From Sphaerolaimus hirsutus (taxonomy: Eukaryota > Nematoda > Chromadorea > Monhysterida > Sphaerolaimidae), in contig OZ038459.1 of NCBI GenBank assembly GCA_964036195.1, forward strand, positions 20,085,206 through 20,149,205: DNA of 64,000 nucleotides, in the 5' to 3' direction. A program made the position numbers and the translations under genes. The notes beneath the pieces were generated by a model. It did not search any database. It was not told the DNA's origin and was given only the letters and a program-made list of their open reading frames with translations. Of this stretch, positions 20,318-30,123 are shown piece after piece (position 1 is the stretch's first letter; every line of letters starts with the position of its first letter).

Positions 20318-22306
20318 ATGGAGGAACGCGTACGCGCTCAGCGAGGCGTCGCCGCCGCCGCAGCTATGCCTGTGAGCAACGTAGATGAGTCCGACACAAC
20401 TCATCCGTTGACTCAACATAGCCGGGCGTTGACTGGAGTGCGCAACGGAGTGCTACGTTTCACATCCAAACCGATTCCTAAAATCGTCAAAGACGAGTCA
20501 CAACCCGCCGCCGTAAACATACGCGCGGCGGAGGAAGTATTAGAATTACTTCAGGCCTACGGCTACCAAGCCAAGATGAAACGCTTGGACCTGTCTACGG
20601 CTATGGACAAATTCACAACTATAGTCCAAGATTACATCACAAGCCTAGACAGAGACGAAGACGGAGTGGCCAAAGAGATAAAGAGCGCCAACGCAAAATT
20701 GGAGCGCGCGCTCTACTCGGGCTCGAACAACGCGATGATGCTCATGGATGAGCTGGAATCGAGGATGGCGACCGGCCAAGCGCAAATCAAATCCGCGGAA
20801 AGGTTGATACTTTCCTTGAAAGGTCAGTCAAATGTCAATGTTGATTTAACTACTCAACCCCCTTCACAACCCCCTTACAACAATGTCAATATGGGAAGTA
20901 GTTCTCAACCTTCACAACCGGAAACTTTATTAAAGTTACCTAAAATCGAGCTTGCTAAATATAACGGTGATCCGTTAGAATGGGCAGCTTGGTGGGAGAT
21001 TTTTCGAGCTCAAATTCACGACCGAGCTAATTTGTCAACTGGTATGAAATATACATACCTCAAGCTCAGCCTTACCGGTCCAGCAGCAGAACTGCTGGCC
21101 GGATTAAAAGGTGATGGTCGAGATTACATCACAGCGGTCACTATGTTACAATCAAACTTTGGTGAAACGCATCGGGTACAAGCAGCCCTTTGGGATAAAT
21201 TGTATTCACTCGAAAAACCTTCGTCAAGAGGAGACTCTCTCACAAATTTCACACGAACCCTTTTGTCAACTCTCAATCAACTTAAAGAAAGGGGTGAGAG
21301 TGTCGATTCTGGTGCAGTGTTAAGAATAATTCGTGGTTATCTTCCCGATAATATTGTTCTTGCCGTCACAGAAGAACACCGGAATTCGATGCGCACCGCT
21401 GTAACCGGCGACACCGAACTCACAGTCGTCAGGTTTGTTGATGCATTAACTACCATTGCTCGTGCTCGGTTAGATGCGATGAAAACTGAACAACAAAGTT
21501 CACAATCTTCAACTGTTGTTCAGAAATCACAAAATTCATCATTAAAAAAGCCACAAAATGGAGGAGGTTGGCAACAGCAAAAGAAAAAAGGAAATAAATC
21601 ACAAAATACCTTTTCAAAACCAAAACCTATTCACAATACGGTTGCTTTTGCTGGTACCAATGCTAACGTTGGTAAATCACAAGGAAAAAATAAAAATTCC
21701 ACTCAACCTCCCAGAACTCCGGCGATCGGAGCGATTAGTCAAAAGCAATCCTCACAACCTGCTGCTGACTATCGCAAGCCGAAATTCGAGTGCTTGTTCT
21801 GCGGCATCAAAGAGCACTACACAACCGACTGCCCTCAATACGTCACACCGAGAGAGCGCACTGAACGGTTACAAGCTTTGGGCGATGTGTGCACGCGCTG
21901 CACGCGCAGAGGCCATCAAGCGGCACAGTGCACTCAACGACTGAGTTGCTACTATTGTCGCCAGATTGGTCAGCATCACGGGGCGTTCTGTCCTACCAGA
22001 CAGGCACCCGCCAGGCGTCAGGTAAACAATTCACAAAATAAAGCCTTTGTCAAAGCAACGAGCGCTAATTTTGTCAACGCTCAGGTAATCACAACGGGCG
22101 CGGCGTCGTCACATGCACCGCCATCGTATCCGCCTTCACACACGGAACCGATGAGCGTGTGTGTCATCCCCCCGGACGAGAACGATTTCCGGTGGAGACA
22201 GAATACGCTGTATCAGCTGGACATGGACGGCCCGCTAGACATGGGCGAATGGCCGAGGCCCGCAAACGCGCTACAGGCGAAAGCTCAGGAGGAAGCCCGC
22301 AAGTAA
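20318..22306 (+). CDS. gag: Gag polyprotein of BEL/Pao element
   Basis: 662 residues. The N-terminal third is helical and charged (about 60-170). Residues of about 205-400 form the Pao-type Gag core (LPKIELAKYNGDPLEWAAWW; DSLTNFTRTLLSTLNQLKE). A Gln/Lys/Ser-rich linker follows. About 490-560 hold three zinc knuckles: CLFCGIKEHYTTDC, CTRCTRRGHQAAQC and CYYCRQIGQHHGAFC, the last with altered spacing. It would form the particle and bind RNA. It ends at TAA, but the next ORF continues in the same frame, so Gag-Pol may once have been one protein or be made by read-through. Confidence 0.92.
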   Translation: MEERVRAQRGVAAAAAMPVSNVDESDTTHPLTQHSRALTGVRNGVLRFTSKPIPKIVKDESQPAAVNIRAAEEVLELLQAYGYQAKMKRLDLSTAMDKFTTIVQDYITSLDRDEDGVAKEIKSANAKLERALYSGSNNAMMLMDELESRMATGQAQIKSAERLILSLKGQSNVNVDLTTQPPSQPPYNNVNMGSSSQPSQPETLLKLPKIELAKYNGDPLEWAAWWEIFRAQIHDRANLSTGMKYTYLKLSLTGPAAELLAGLKGDGRDYITAVTMLQSNFGETHRVQAALWDKLYSLEKPSSRGDSLTNFTRTLLSTLNQLKERGESVDSGAVLRIIRGYLPDNIVLAVTEEHRNSMRTAVTGDTELTVVRFVDALTTIARARLDAMKTEQQSSQSSTVVQKSQNSSLKKPQNGGGWQQQKKKGNKSQNTFSKPKPIHNTVAFAGTNANVGKSQGKNKNSTQPPRTPAIGAISQKQSSQPAADYRKPKFECLFCGIKEHYTTDCPQYVTPRERTERLQALGDVCTRCTRRGHQAAQCTQRLSCYYCRQIGQHHGAFCPTRQAPARRQVNNSQNKAFVKATSANFVNAQVITTGAASSHAPPSYPPSHTEPMSVCVIPPDENDFRWRQNTLYQLDMDGPLDMGEWPRPANALQAKAQEEARK

Positions 22307-22366
22307 CACAGCGAAAACGAGCTGTGGACGACGCTCCGTGCCAACCTCATCCAGGAAGGCACAGAT

Positions 22367-24814
22367 ATGGAGACTGTCGAAGCCAAAATCCGCGGCTTCC
22401 AGCAGAAACGGTACGAGGTGTACCCACACCTCAACCCGAACCAAATGTCATCGTCGGTGCCACTTCAACCTAGTCACAGGCCCACGGTGGAGGTACTGAG
22501 CGCACAGGCGGGTTACGGTAACCCCAACGCCGCTACCAGGCAGCAGGCCGAACAAGAATGTGAGTTCGATTTTGCACCTATTGTTCGTTTGCAAGTGGCC
22601 CAGGCTTCATTAATTAATAAAGACGCTGAATTAAATCGAGTCACAGACCCTTTGTTAATATTCTTTGACACTGGATGCGAATATTCATACATTAAAGCAT
22701 CCGTGGCAAATGAGTATAACTTTGAAAACAAAGGAGATGTTGTTCTTCAAATGAACGTGTTTGCAACAAAAACGCCTGTCACAGTCAATACGTTTTTGGT
22801 CGAGGCTGTCATGCCTATTTACAAACACGTCGACAATAAGGGCAATATGTTACAAATTCCGCTCACTTTACGTGCAGTGGATAATTTGGCAACATATGCG
22901 TGCCCACCTCCTTTGTCACAAGATGACAAAACAGTCATTTATATTGTGTACGGTGATCACGCACAAGAACAATTCGCGGAACCGCTTGAATTGACCGAAA
23001 TGACTGATGAGTTTTGTCACAAACTATGTCAACCAGATGTAGTCATTGGTCAAGACTATTATTGGAAGTTCGACATTCGACCAACAGAAATCGAACTCCC
23101 ATCTGGATTGATCATAGTCGAATCAATACTTGGATTGATGCTTGGCGGAAATGCGTCATCACAGTCATTTGTCACAACACCCGACATTTCGCCACATCAA
23201 TTCATGGTTTCATGCAGTTCACATGCTTCATCAGCTGTTGCTGTTGGCCAAGAGACATTATTTCAATTTCACAGTCTCGAGTCAATAGGTATCACAGATG
23301 ATCCATTATCACATGATGACGACATAGCTGAACAGTTAATTCTGGAATCAATTACTCTCGATCCAGAAACTGGTCGTTATAGCGTAGATTGGCCATTCAA
23401 ATCAACCATTCAAGAATTGCCAACCAACAATGCAGAAGCATTTCGTCGCTTTCTGTCACTGTTGAAACGGTTTCGAAAAGATCCCGATTTATTCGCCACA
23501 TACGCGAAAGTCATCTCAGATCAACTTCACAAGGGTGTCATAGAACCCGTCTATGGTTCACAAGATGGTTTGCAAGAACACATCTTACCTCACCAACCTG
23601 TCATCACACCTGGCAGATCGACAACATGTCAAATAGTGTATGATGGTTCTGTAGGCAAGCCAAGTCTCAATAATTGCTTATTTCGAGGCCCAGTTCTCAC
23701 ACCACTGGCGCTCGGATTAATGCTTCGCTTCAGAGCCGGAAAAGTGGTGTTATTAGCAGACATTGAGAAAGCATTTTTACAAATTGCTCTTCACCCAAAA
23801 TCACGCGCATTCACAAAATTTTACTGGCTGCGTGATGACACCATTCCATCTCATGAAGACAATATTCAAATGATGCAATTCACAAGGGTGCTGTTTGGTC
23901 TCACATGCAGTCCATCCATTTTGTCAACTGTTATCAAATATCACCTAGAAGCGGAATTAGCTCACATGCATCCCGCTGAGACCAATGAACGAATGAAACT
24001 GGAGCTGTTGCTCAACAGCATTTACGTTGATAATTTAGTTATCAGCGTAGATGATGACAAATATGCAATACAGCTCTATCGTTTAATTAAAGCTGTTTTT
24101 GCCAGAGCAAATTTCAACATGCGCGAATGGATGACAAATTCGCCTATGGTTTCGGAGAAAATCAAATCTGATGACCTCAACCCGAAAAAGTCACAATATA
24201 TCAAAGTAATGGGTCTTGTTTACGATCACATTGAAGACACCATTGCGGTGCCAGCTCCCAAGAAAGATTTCACGCTCATTGTCACAGCCACACGCCGCAA
24301 TTTAAACAAATTGCTGGCTTCAACATACGATCCTATTGGCGTCACAGCACCCGCATTATTTCGGTTGAAATTTCGCGTGTCACAAATAATTCAAAGGTGC
24401 AATATCACAACCTGGGATGAACTCATCGAAGACCCAGAGGCGGATGACTTACTGGACGATTTAAAACGACATCTATCGTCCATAAGTCAAATCAAATTCC
24501 CGCGCTCATTTCATTCTTTTGGCATCGATGTCAAAGCCGTCACACGGCCATTAGAATTACATGTGTTTTGTGATGCCTCAAAAGATGGATACGCCGTTTG
24601 CGCTTATTTGCGTCAAAAAGCTATTTCACCTGACGAATATGGGTACGAAGATGACCAATATTTTAGTGGTTTTCTCACAGCTCGCACAAAACTAGCCCCA
24701 CTTCCGTCAAAACAAGGTCAACCCCTCACAATCACACGCTTGGAATTGCTAGGTGTCACAATTGGTGCACAGCTCATCGATTATTTACATCATGAACTCG
24801 TTGAGCTGGGTTGA
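22367..24814 (+). CDS. pol: Protease, reverse transcriptase and RNase H part of Pol
   Basis: 815 residues from the first Met; the frame is open back to the Gag stop. Protease motif FFDTGCEYSYI at about 98-108, followed by the VVIGQDYYWKF/ELPSGL block typical of this group. Reverse transcriptase: ADIEKAFLQIAL at about 464 and QFTRVLFGLTCSP, with the catalytic box IYVDNL at 552-557, where the second Asp is Asn. Then the Pao-specific region (TYDPIGVTAPALFRLK) and RNase H (HVFCDASKDGYAV, ITRLELLG). It stops at TGA (24812-24814) inside RNase H, and the missing part continues in frame downstream. Confidence 0.92.
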   Translation: METVEAKIRGFQQKRYEVYPHLNPNQMSSSVPLQPSHRPTVEVLSAQAGYGNPNAATRQQAEQECEFDFAPIVRLQVAQASLINKDAELNRVTDPLLIFFDTGCEYSYIKASVANEYNFENKGDVVLQMNVFATKTPVTVNTFLVEAVMPIYKHVDNKGNMLQIPLTLRAVDNLATYACPPPLSQDDKTVIYIVYGDHAQEQFAEPLELTEMTDEFCHKLCQPDVVIGQDYYWKFDIRPTEIELPSGLIIVESILGLMLGGNASSQSFVTTPDISPHQFMVSCSSHASSAVAVGQETLFQFHSLESIGITDDPLSHDDDIAEQLILESITLDPETGRYSVDWPFKSTIQELPTNNAEAFRRFLSLLKRFRKDPDLFATYAKVISDQLHKGVIEPVYGSQDGLQEHILPHQPVITPGRSTTCQIVYDGSVGKPSLNNCLFRGPVLTPLALGLMLRFRAGKVVLLADIEKAFLQIALHPKSRAFTKFYWLRDDTIPSHEDNIQMMQFTRVLFGLTCSPSILSTVIKYHLEAELAHMHPAETNERMKLELLLNSIYVDNLVISVDDDKYAIQLYRLIKAVFARANFNMREWMTNSPMVSEKIKSDDLNPKKSQYIKVMGLVYDHIEDTIAVPAPKKDFTLIVTATRRNLNKLLASTYDPIGVTAPALFRLKFRVSQIIQRCNITTWDELIEDPEADDLLDDLKRHLSSISQIKFPRSFHSFGIDVKAVTRPLELHVFCDASKDGYAVCAYLRQKAISPDEYGYEDDQYFSGFLTARTKLAPLPSKQGQPLTITRLELLGVTIGAQLIDYLHHELVELG

Positions 24815-24931
24815 TGGAAAATTCACAGTAATTTCCTCTGGACCGATAGTACAGTTGTCATCGGCTGGCTATATACCGCAAAGCCGCTGGCTACTTTTGT
24901 CAACAATCGGGTCACAAAAATCCATTCACTA

Positions 24932-27900
24932 ATGTCAAAACATTGCATTCAAATTTGCAAGGTTGCTACAAAAGACAACCCAGCCGACATCGTGTCACGG
25001 GGTTGTACTTTTGATCAACTAATGATCGAAACAATGTGGTTTACCGGACCCACATTTTTAGCTGAACCTCTCACATCAACCATGCTTGACATTTCGCAAT
25101 ATCAAGCGCAACCTGTCACCGAAGAGCTTGCGAAAGGCGACACTCACATCAGTCGACCTTTATATGCTGGAGCAGTAACTTCACAGCCTGTTTCACAGCC
25201 TGATTCACAACCAGCTAATGCTCTTGCACAGCAAGTACCTGTCAATTTGGACCCCAATTTGTCACAAAATGTCACTCCTCAAAATCCGTTTGTCGAAAGT
25301 CGACAACGTCACATCCCTTCAAATCCATTCGAAATCGACATTCAGCGATTTTCAACACTGTCAAAATTGTTGCGTACTGTCGTATATCTGCTTCGTGTCA
25401 AAACATATTGGCTAAATCGCTCCATGCATAAAGCTGCAAAGCGCGAAAGCGAATATTTATCAAAACCCATCACACAAGCTGATTTAAACGAAGCATTTAG
25501 ACATGTATTGCGCATTTCACAGGCAGAAGAATGTGCCAGTTGCATTTCACAAGCACAACTTGGCAAACACCACATGCTCAAATGGGACGCGTGGGATAAT
25601 TTATTATATTGTGTCACGCGTGTGTCTCACAAAGAACACCGAAACCCTTCATTGTTTTACTACCTGCCAAAGACCGGGTGGTTAACAACGCTAGTGGTTA
25701 CTCATTTTCATGAGCTTGCTGGTCACAGTGGCATGCTTCACACTTTAGCAGATTTACGCGAACACTGCTGGTTGTCAAGTGCCAAGCAGGTAGTTGCAAA
25801 AATTTTGCGTAAATGTGTCACATGCCGCAAAGCGGAAGGAGGTCCATTCACATTACCTGATTTTCACACATTACCTGTCACTCGAACTCAATCACAAATC
25901 AAGCCATTTCAACATATTGGCATTGATTATATGGGACCGTTAGTTTATTCACAGAACGGAACCCGTCACAGTCAACACATTTTGTTGCTAACATGCTTCA
26001 GTACACGCGCCATTCATTTAGAGTCAACCAATAGTGTCTCGACAGCCGACACAATTATGGCTCTAAATCGTTTTATTTCACGTCGAGGCATGCCGGACAC
26101 AATTTGGTCCAACAATGCCCCAGCATTCAAAAATTGTGTCAAAATGCTACCGGACGTAAAATGGCATTTTATCACAGCCAATAGTCCTTGGCAGGGCGGC
26201 GTGTACGAACGCATGGTAGGCTTAGTCAAATGCTTGCTCAAAAAAGCATGCGGACGACGTTGTCTCACATGGCATGAATTTCTCACAGTCATGCTTGACG
26301 TCGAATTCTCCGTCAATACGCGACCATTGTCATACTTGTCAAACACAGACATTGGTGCGGCAATACTGCGCCCAATACATTTTCTTTGGGGCACCCCACC
26401 ACCATGTTACATGGATGAAAAACGTGAGTTGGAACTCGATTCCACCACGATTGAACCCATGCGAAAAATTCCAAAAGAGGAATGGGAAAGAATGACGGAT
26501 GGATCTTTCAACCTCACACCCTCACAAATCGACAAAACCTACACACTCACACCCCCACGTGTCAATGACGTCAACTGCATTGACACAATTGCACTCAACT
26601 CTGTGCCTGAAAAGGACAGAGATGACATCACATTACTTTGGGACCAAATTCGTCACAATCGTGAAGTGCTTTGGTATGAGTGGTCACGTCAATACATTGA
26701 CCTACTCAAAGATCGAGCTAAAAATCAACGCTTGAAAAAAGGCACAATCAACGAAGCTCCCAAACGTGGCCAAGTGGTGTTAATCACAGATGATAAACAA
26801 CCACGCGGCATGTGGCAATTGGGCCGCGTTCACGAAATACACGTGTCAAGCGATGGCAAAATACGTGCAGTCACAGTATTGTCAAGCAACGGTCGTCGCA
26901 CACGTAGATCTCCATCTAACCTAGTACCTCTTGAAATCGACACAGAGGACGGTGTTGAATATAAAATCGACACTGAGGTAAAAGATGATGATAATTCACA
27001 ACCTTCACCTGATAAGGGTGATGATTCACAAACAGATCAATCACATCAACAATCACAATCTTCACAGCAAGATGCAAGACGCGCAAACCCACGTCGAACA
27101 TGTCGCTACACTGGCACATATTCGTTCTGGGGAAACGTGTCACATTTAATGGCGCTCACGTTGCTAATACAATCAAAATTAGCCAACGCGCTGACATGGA
27201 CAGATCAATATCACAAAACTTTCAATCTGTGCCATAAAACACGAACTGGTCATGCAATTCAACTTCCGGAAAAAGTAACATGTCACTTTCCTCAAGTTAC
27301 AGCCATAGAGGATATTGTGGTGTCCATATGGACGTTGCGTGTTCAGCCGCAAACGACACCAATTTATAGATGCTTTCAACAAGAGCATACTATAGTCACG
27401 TATATGAGTCTGGTGGGCGGAAAAGCTATGCTGCCACCAGAAATCATTAAAAACCACAGAGTCACAACCTACGATTGCATGATCGCCTACCAAAATAAAA
27501 CTTGGAAAGGCGAACCCTTAATAAAAATTGGTCATGCATTGTGGAGCACCAACAAATCACTTCACATAGATTATTGTTACTTTTGTCACAATTTGAGTAA
27601 CACAGTAATGAACTTTCACATAGAGGAAGGTGTGGTCGCAAGTCTTGACGGAAAGAAAATAGTTTCCGAAATTCAAGATCTGTCACATTGCAACCCACAA
27701 GCCGGCTATTGTTATGACAGCGACAATGGCGTCTCTTTATGGAATGCTACTGCCTTTAACAAGCAGTGTGCATTCCAAGAGATTGGTCAATTCGATGCGC
27801 AATATTCACAAAATCACTACATAGTAGAAAAACTGCAAGCTGCATTTTCTGTCACATGGAGATCACAACAATTTCCAAATAATGCAGAATGCGTGCCAAA

Positions 27901-30040
27901 AGACGCAAAATATATTGACCAAGGCTCGGCATTCATTCAATTTCTTCGATATCAACTTAAGAAATTGAAAAAACCTGAAACCGAAAAAGCTCCTCTTCAT
28001 TTCAAACTCGCACCAAATCTTGATGTTGGTGTGTTTCACTTGCTCACAGCCCGTCAACAATACGAAGTTGACAAAATTGCACATCTAGAACAAAAACAAT
28101 TTGGATCTATCTGGCAACAATTATGTCACATCCGTCAGACCCAACTAGATATAATTCATGCAATTGTCACATTCAATCCCACACTTGGCTTGCGAGCATT
28201 GCTAGGACGTCAAAATCTCTATGCTGAATGGCATGGAGATATATTAATGTTCTGGGATTGTAAACCAGTCACAGCAGAAATTATTTATTTTCAACACGAA
28301 TATAACAATACTTGTTATAAATTTCTGCCGGTCAAAGTCACAAATCACCCACATATTATGTTCGTTGCTCCTGGCACCAATGATCTGATCACACATTCAC
28401 CAATAGATCATTGTCTCATGAAAGATCACAAATATTATCAATTAAATGATAATTCATGGGCCAACGAAAATGGACCAACGAATTTGCACGTCACAAAACT
28501 CCCAATCGAATTAATTTGGGCTGGCTCGTGGAAACCATTCACACTAAATGTTTCCGGGTCACCAGGTGTAAGCATGACTGATATTGCATTCAGTATCATG
28601 GCTGCACATCATCACTTTCAAAATTTGCAACGACTCGAACAACAAGTCACACGTTCAGTCGATTATATTGCAACAAAATCCAACGATCCTAAAGCAGTGC
28701 AAGCATATATTGCTGGCATCGGCCAAGGGGTTGGTGCATATTTTGAAGGTGTAGGAAAAGAATTGGGTCACATCATTCACGGTATTGTCACAGGTGGTGC
28801 GTCTGCTTTAGACACGTTACTTACTGGGCCACTTCAAACAGCTGTGAACATCATACTCATTATGATCACAATTGCTTGTATTGGGTATATTGGTTATGTT
28901 TACATGCAGTGGCGGCTCGTAACCGGCAGGGGTATGCTGCCAGACATCAAGGGCTTTTTCCGAAGAAAGGGCAGAAGGGACAGAAACCCAAACAAATGGG
29001 AACCTCGTCCGTTCAGCAAGGAAAAATCGGTAAGCGACGGCAACGTAACCGCCAGAAGAAACCGACAAGCGGCTTCAACAAACCCGCTTTGTCAAATCAA
29101 ACCGTCACACAATCGTCAAGTTCGTCACAGTTACCTTCAAAGTTTGTCACACCCCTCAAACGAGTATCTCCATTCAAACGGCTTTCAGGATGCACGGTAC
29201 AGCCTAGATCGGATCCCCCGGTCGGTTATAGTACCGAACGCGCCGAAGAAATCGAAATGGAGACGGGTGCGCGCCGGGTCACAAAACCTGCACCCCCCTG
29301 CGAGTCACAACCGCAGAGCTCGTCACCAAACGCCAGACTCACAGTCACCGAGCCTGTCACAACAGAAGTCACAATGGAAGACGCGATCCCTGACCGCGAG
29401 CCCTTGCAAAAGCGACTCAAGAGATTCGCTGGAGTCGCAGGGCTCCCAGGTAAGCAGAAATCGTCACACCAGACATTTTCCTTTATACCCCAAACTTTTC
29501 ACAAATTCAATAACATCAATAAAAAACTGGTCAAATCAAAAGTTAAACGATCTAAAAAGATCCGTGACCTTCCTCAAACAAACACCTTCACAGTCCGACA
29601 TAGAAATCGGAGAGATGGAAGAAAGTCACGATCAAGATCTAGATCCCCCTCCGTACCATTTGACCACGTCAACTCAATCACTTCACAGTGTACGACCTCA
29701 TTCACAACCTCCCATGTCCCCTTGCTATCAAGCCAACCGCTTGCAGCATCGGAGCAATGGCAGCCCACCGAGCCGTCGAAGACGATCGTCGACGAGACCG
29801 ACGCGCTCCGACAAGCCTTCGAGAGGCTCGCCGAGGAATCTGAGAAGCTCCCCAACTGGCCGGGAAGACCAGCGGGGGCCCCAGAAGACCAGGCGCCCGA
29901 GCACGGGGAAGGCAGCCAGCCTGAGGAGGATGCCGTCGAACCCATGGACGAGCATCATGAGGAGGGCCGGGAAAATGCCGGCGTCGAAGACGCCGACGAT
30001 CTGCTACCACAGGAGTGATGAGAGTATCACAGGCGTTTGA
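24932..30040 (+). CDS. RNase H end, integrase and Env-like glycoprotein, one frame
   Basis: 1,702 residues from the first Met; the same frame is open from the TGA at 24812. Start: tail of RNase H (DNPADIVSRG). Integrase: HHCC zinc domain (HELAGH ... CVTCRK), then GIDYMGP with the first catalytic Asp, IWSNNAPAF where the second Asp should be but is Asn (codon AAC, 26111-26113), and QGGVYERMVG with Glu. Env-like part from about residue 735: hydrophobic leader (HLMALTLLIQSKLANA), many Cys, N-glycosylation sequons (NKT, NKS, NLS, NAT, NNT, NVS), membrane anchor near 1303-1325 (IILIMITIACIGYIGYVY), then a 375-residue Arg/Ser-rich tail with DLDPPPYHL, a PPxY late-domain motif. The origin of the glycoprotein is unknown to me. 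Confidence 0.85.
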   Translation: MSKHCIQICKVATKDNPADIVSRGCTFDQLMIETMWFTGPTFLAEPLTSTMLDISQYQAQPVTEELAKGDTHISRPLYAGAVTSQPVSQPDSQPANALAQQVPVNLDPNLSQNVTPQNPFVESRQRHIPSNPFEIDIQRFSTLSKLLRTVVYLLRVKTYWLNRSMHKAAKRESEYLSKPITQADLNEAFRHVLRISQAEECASCISQAQLGKHHMLKWDAWDNLLYCVTRVSHKEHRNPSLFYYLPKTGWLTTLVVTHFHELAGHSGMLHTLADLREHCWLSSAKQVVAKILRKCVTCRKAEGGPFTLPDFHTLPVTRTQSQIKPFQHIGIDYMGPLVYSQNGTRHSQHILLLTCFSTRAIHLESTNSVSTADTIMALNRFISRRGMPDTIWSNNAPAFKNCVKMLPDVKWHFITANSPWQGGVYERMVGLVKCLLKKACGRRCLTWHEFLTVMLDVEFSVNTRPLSYLSNTDIGAAILRPIHFLWGTPPPCYMDEKRELELDSTTIEPMRKIPKEEWERMTDGSFNLTPSQIDKTYTLTPPRVNDVNCIDTIALNSVPEKDRDDITLLWDQIRHNREVLWYEWSRQYIDLLKDRAKNQRLKKGTINEAPKRGQVVLITDDKQPRGMWQLGRVHEIHVSSDGKIRAVTVLSSNGRRTRRSPSNLVPLEIDTEDGVEYKIDTEVKDDDNSQPSPDKGDDSQTDQSHQQSQSSQQDARRANPRRTCRYTGTYSFWGNVSHLMALTLLIQSKLANALTWTDQYHKTFNLCHKTRTGHAIQLPEKVTCHFPQVTAIEDIVVSIWTLRVQPQTTPIYRCFQQEHTIVTYMSLVGGKAMLPPEIIKNHRVTTYDCMIAYQNKTWKGEPLIKIGHALWSTNKSLHIDYCYFCHNLSNTVMNFHIEEGVVASLDGKKIVSEIQDLSHCNPQAGYCYDSDNGVSLWNATAFNKQCAFQEIGQFDAQYSQNHYIVEKLQAAFSVTWRSQQFPNNAECVPKDAKYIDQGSAFIQFLRYQLKKLKKPETEKAPLHFKLAPNLDVGVFHLLTARQQYEVDKIAHLEQKQFGSIWQQLCHIRQTQLDIIHAIVTFNPTLGLRALLGRQNLYAEWHGDILMFWDCKPVTAEIIYFQHEYNNTCYKFLPVKVTNHPHIMFVAPGTNDLITHSPIDHCLMKDHKYYQLNDNSWANENGPTNLHVTKLPIELIWAGSWKPFTLNVSGSPGVSMTDIAFSIMAAHHHFQNLQRLEQQVTRSVDYIATKSNDPKAVQAYIAGIGQGVGAYFEGVGKELGHIIHGIVTGGASALDTLLTGPLQTAVNIILIMITIACIGYIGYVYMQWRLVTGRGMLPDIKGFFRRKGRRDRNPNKWEPRPFSKEKSVSDGNVTARRNRQAASTNPLCQIKPSHNRQVRHSYLQSLSHPSNEYLHSNGFQDARYSLDRIPRSVIVPNAPKKSKWRRVRAGSQNLHPPASHNRRARHQTPDSQSPSLSQQKSQWKTRSLTASPCKSDSRDSLESQGSQVSRNRHTRHFPLYPKLFTNSITSIKNWSNQKLNDLKRSVTFLKQTPSQSDIEIGEMEESHDQDLDPPPYHLTTSTQSLHSVRPHSQPPMSPCYQANRLQHRSNGSPPSRRRRSSTRPTRSDKPSRGSPRNLRSSPTGREDQRGPQKTRRPSTGKAASLRRMPSNPWTSIMRRAGKMPASKTPTICYHRSDESITGV
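28876..30018 (+). CDS. Overlapping second-frame ORF in the Env tail, 380 aa
   Basis: Open for 380 codons in a different frame from the Env ORF. It has a basic stretch (KVKRSKKIRDLPQ; DGRKSRSRSRSP) resembling nuclear-localisation and RS sequences, and an acidic C-terminus with ALRQAFERLAEESEKLPNW and a Glu/Asp-rich end. It may be an accessory regulatory protein made from a spliced mRNA, or chance openness caused by the TCACA-rich composition, which avoids stops in all plus frames. Confidence 0.4.
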   Translation: MYWVYWLCLHAVAARNRQGYAARHQGLFPKKGQKGQKPKQMGTSSVQQGKIGKRRQRNRQKKPTSGFNKPALSNQTVTQSSSSSQLPSKFVTPLKRVSPFKRLSGCTVQPRSDPPVGYSTERAEEIEMETGARRVTKPAPPCESQPQSSSPNARLTVTEPVTTEVTMEDAIPDREPLQKRLKRFAGVAGLPGKQKSSHQTFSFIPQTFHKFNNINKKLVKSKVKRSKKIRDLPQTNTFTVRHRNRRDGRKSRSRSRSPSVPFDHVNSITSQCTTSFTTSHVPLLSSQPLAASEQWQPTEPSKTIVDETDALRQAFERLAEESEKLPNWPGRPAGAPEDQAPEHGEGSQPEEDAVEPMDEHHEEGRENAGVEDADDLLPQE

Positions 30041-30123
30041 TTTTGATTTTGTTTCACATCAATTTGCCGAGATTGGCTGAGATAAAATTAAATTAAATTT
30101 AATTTTTATTCTAGTTTCGGGAG

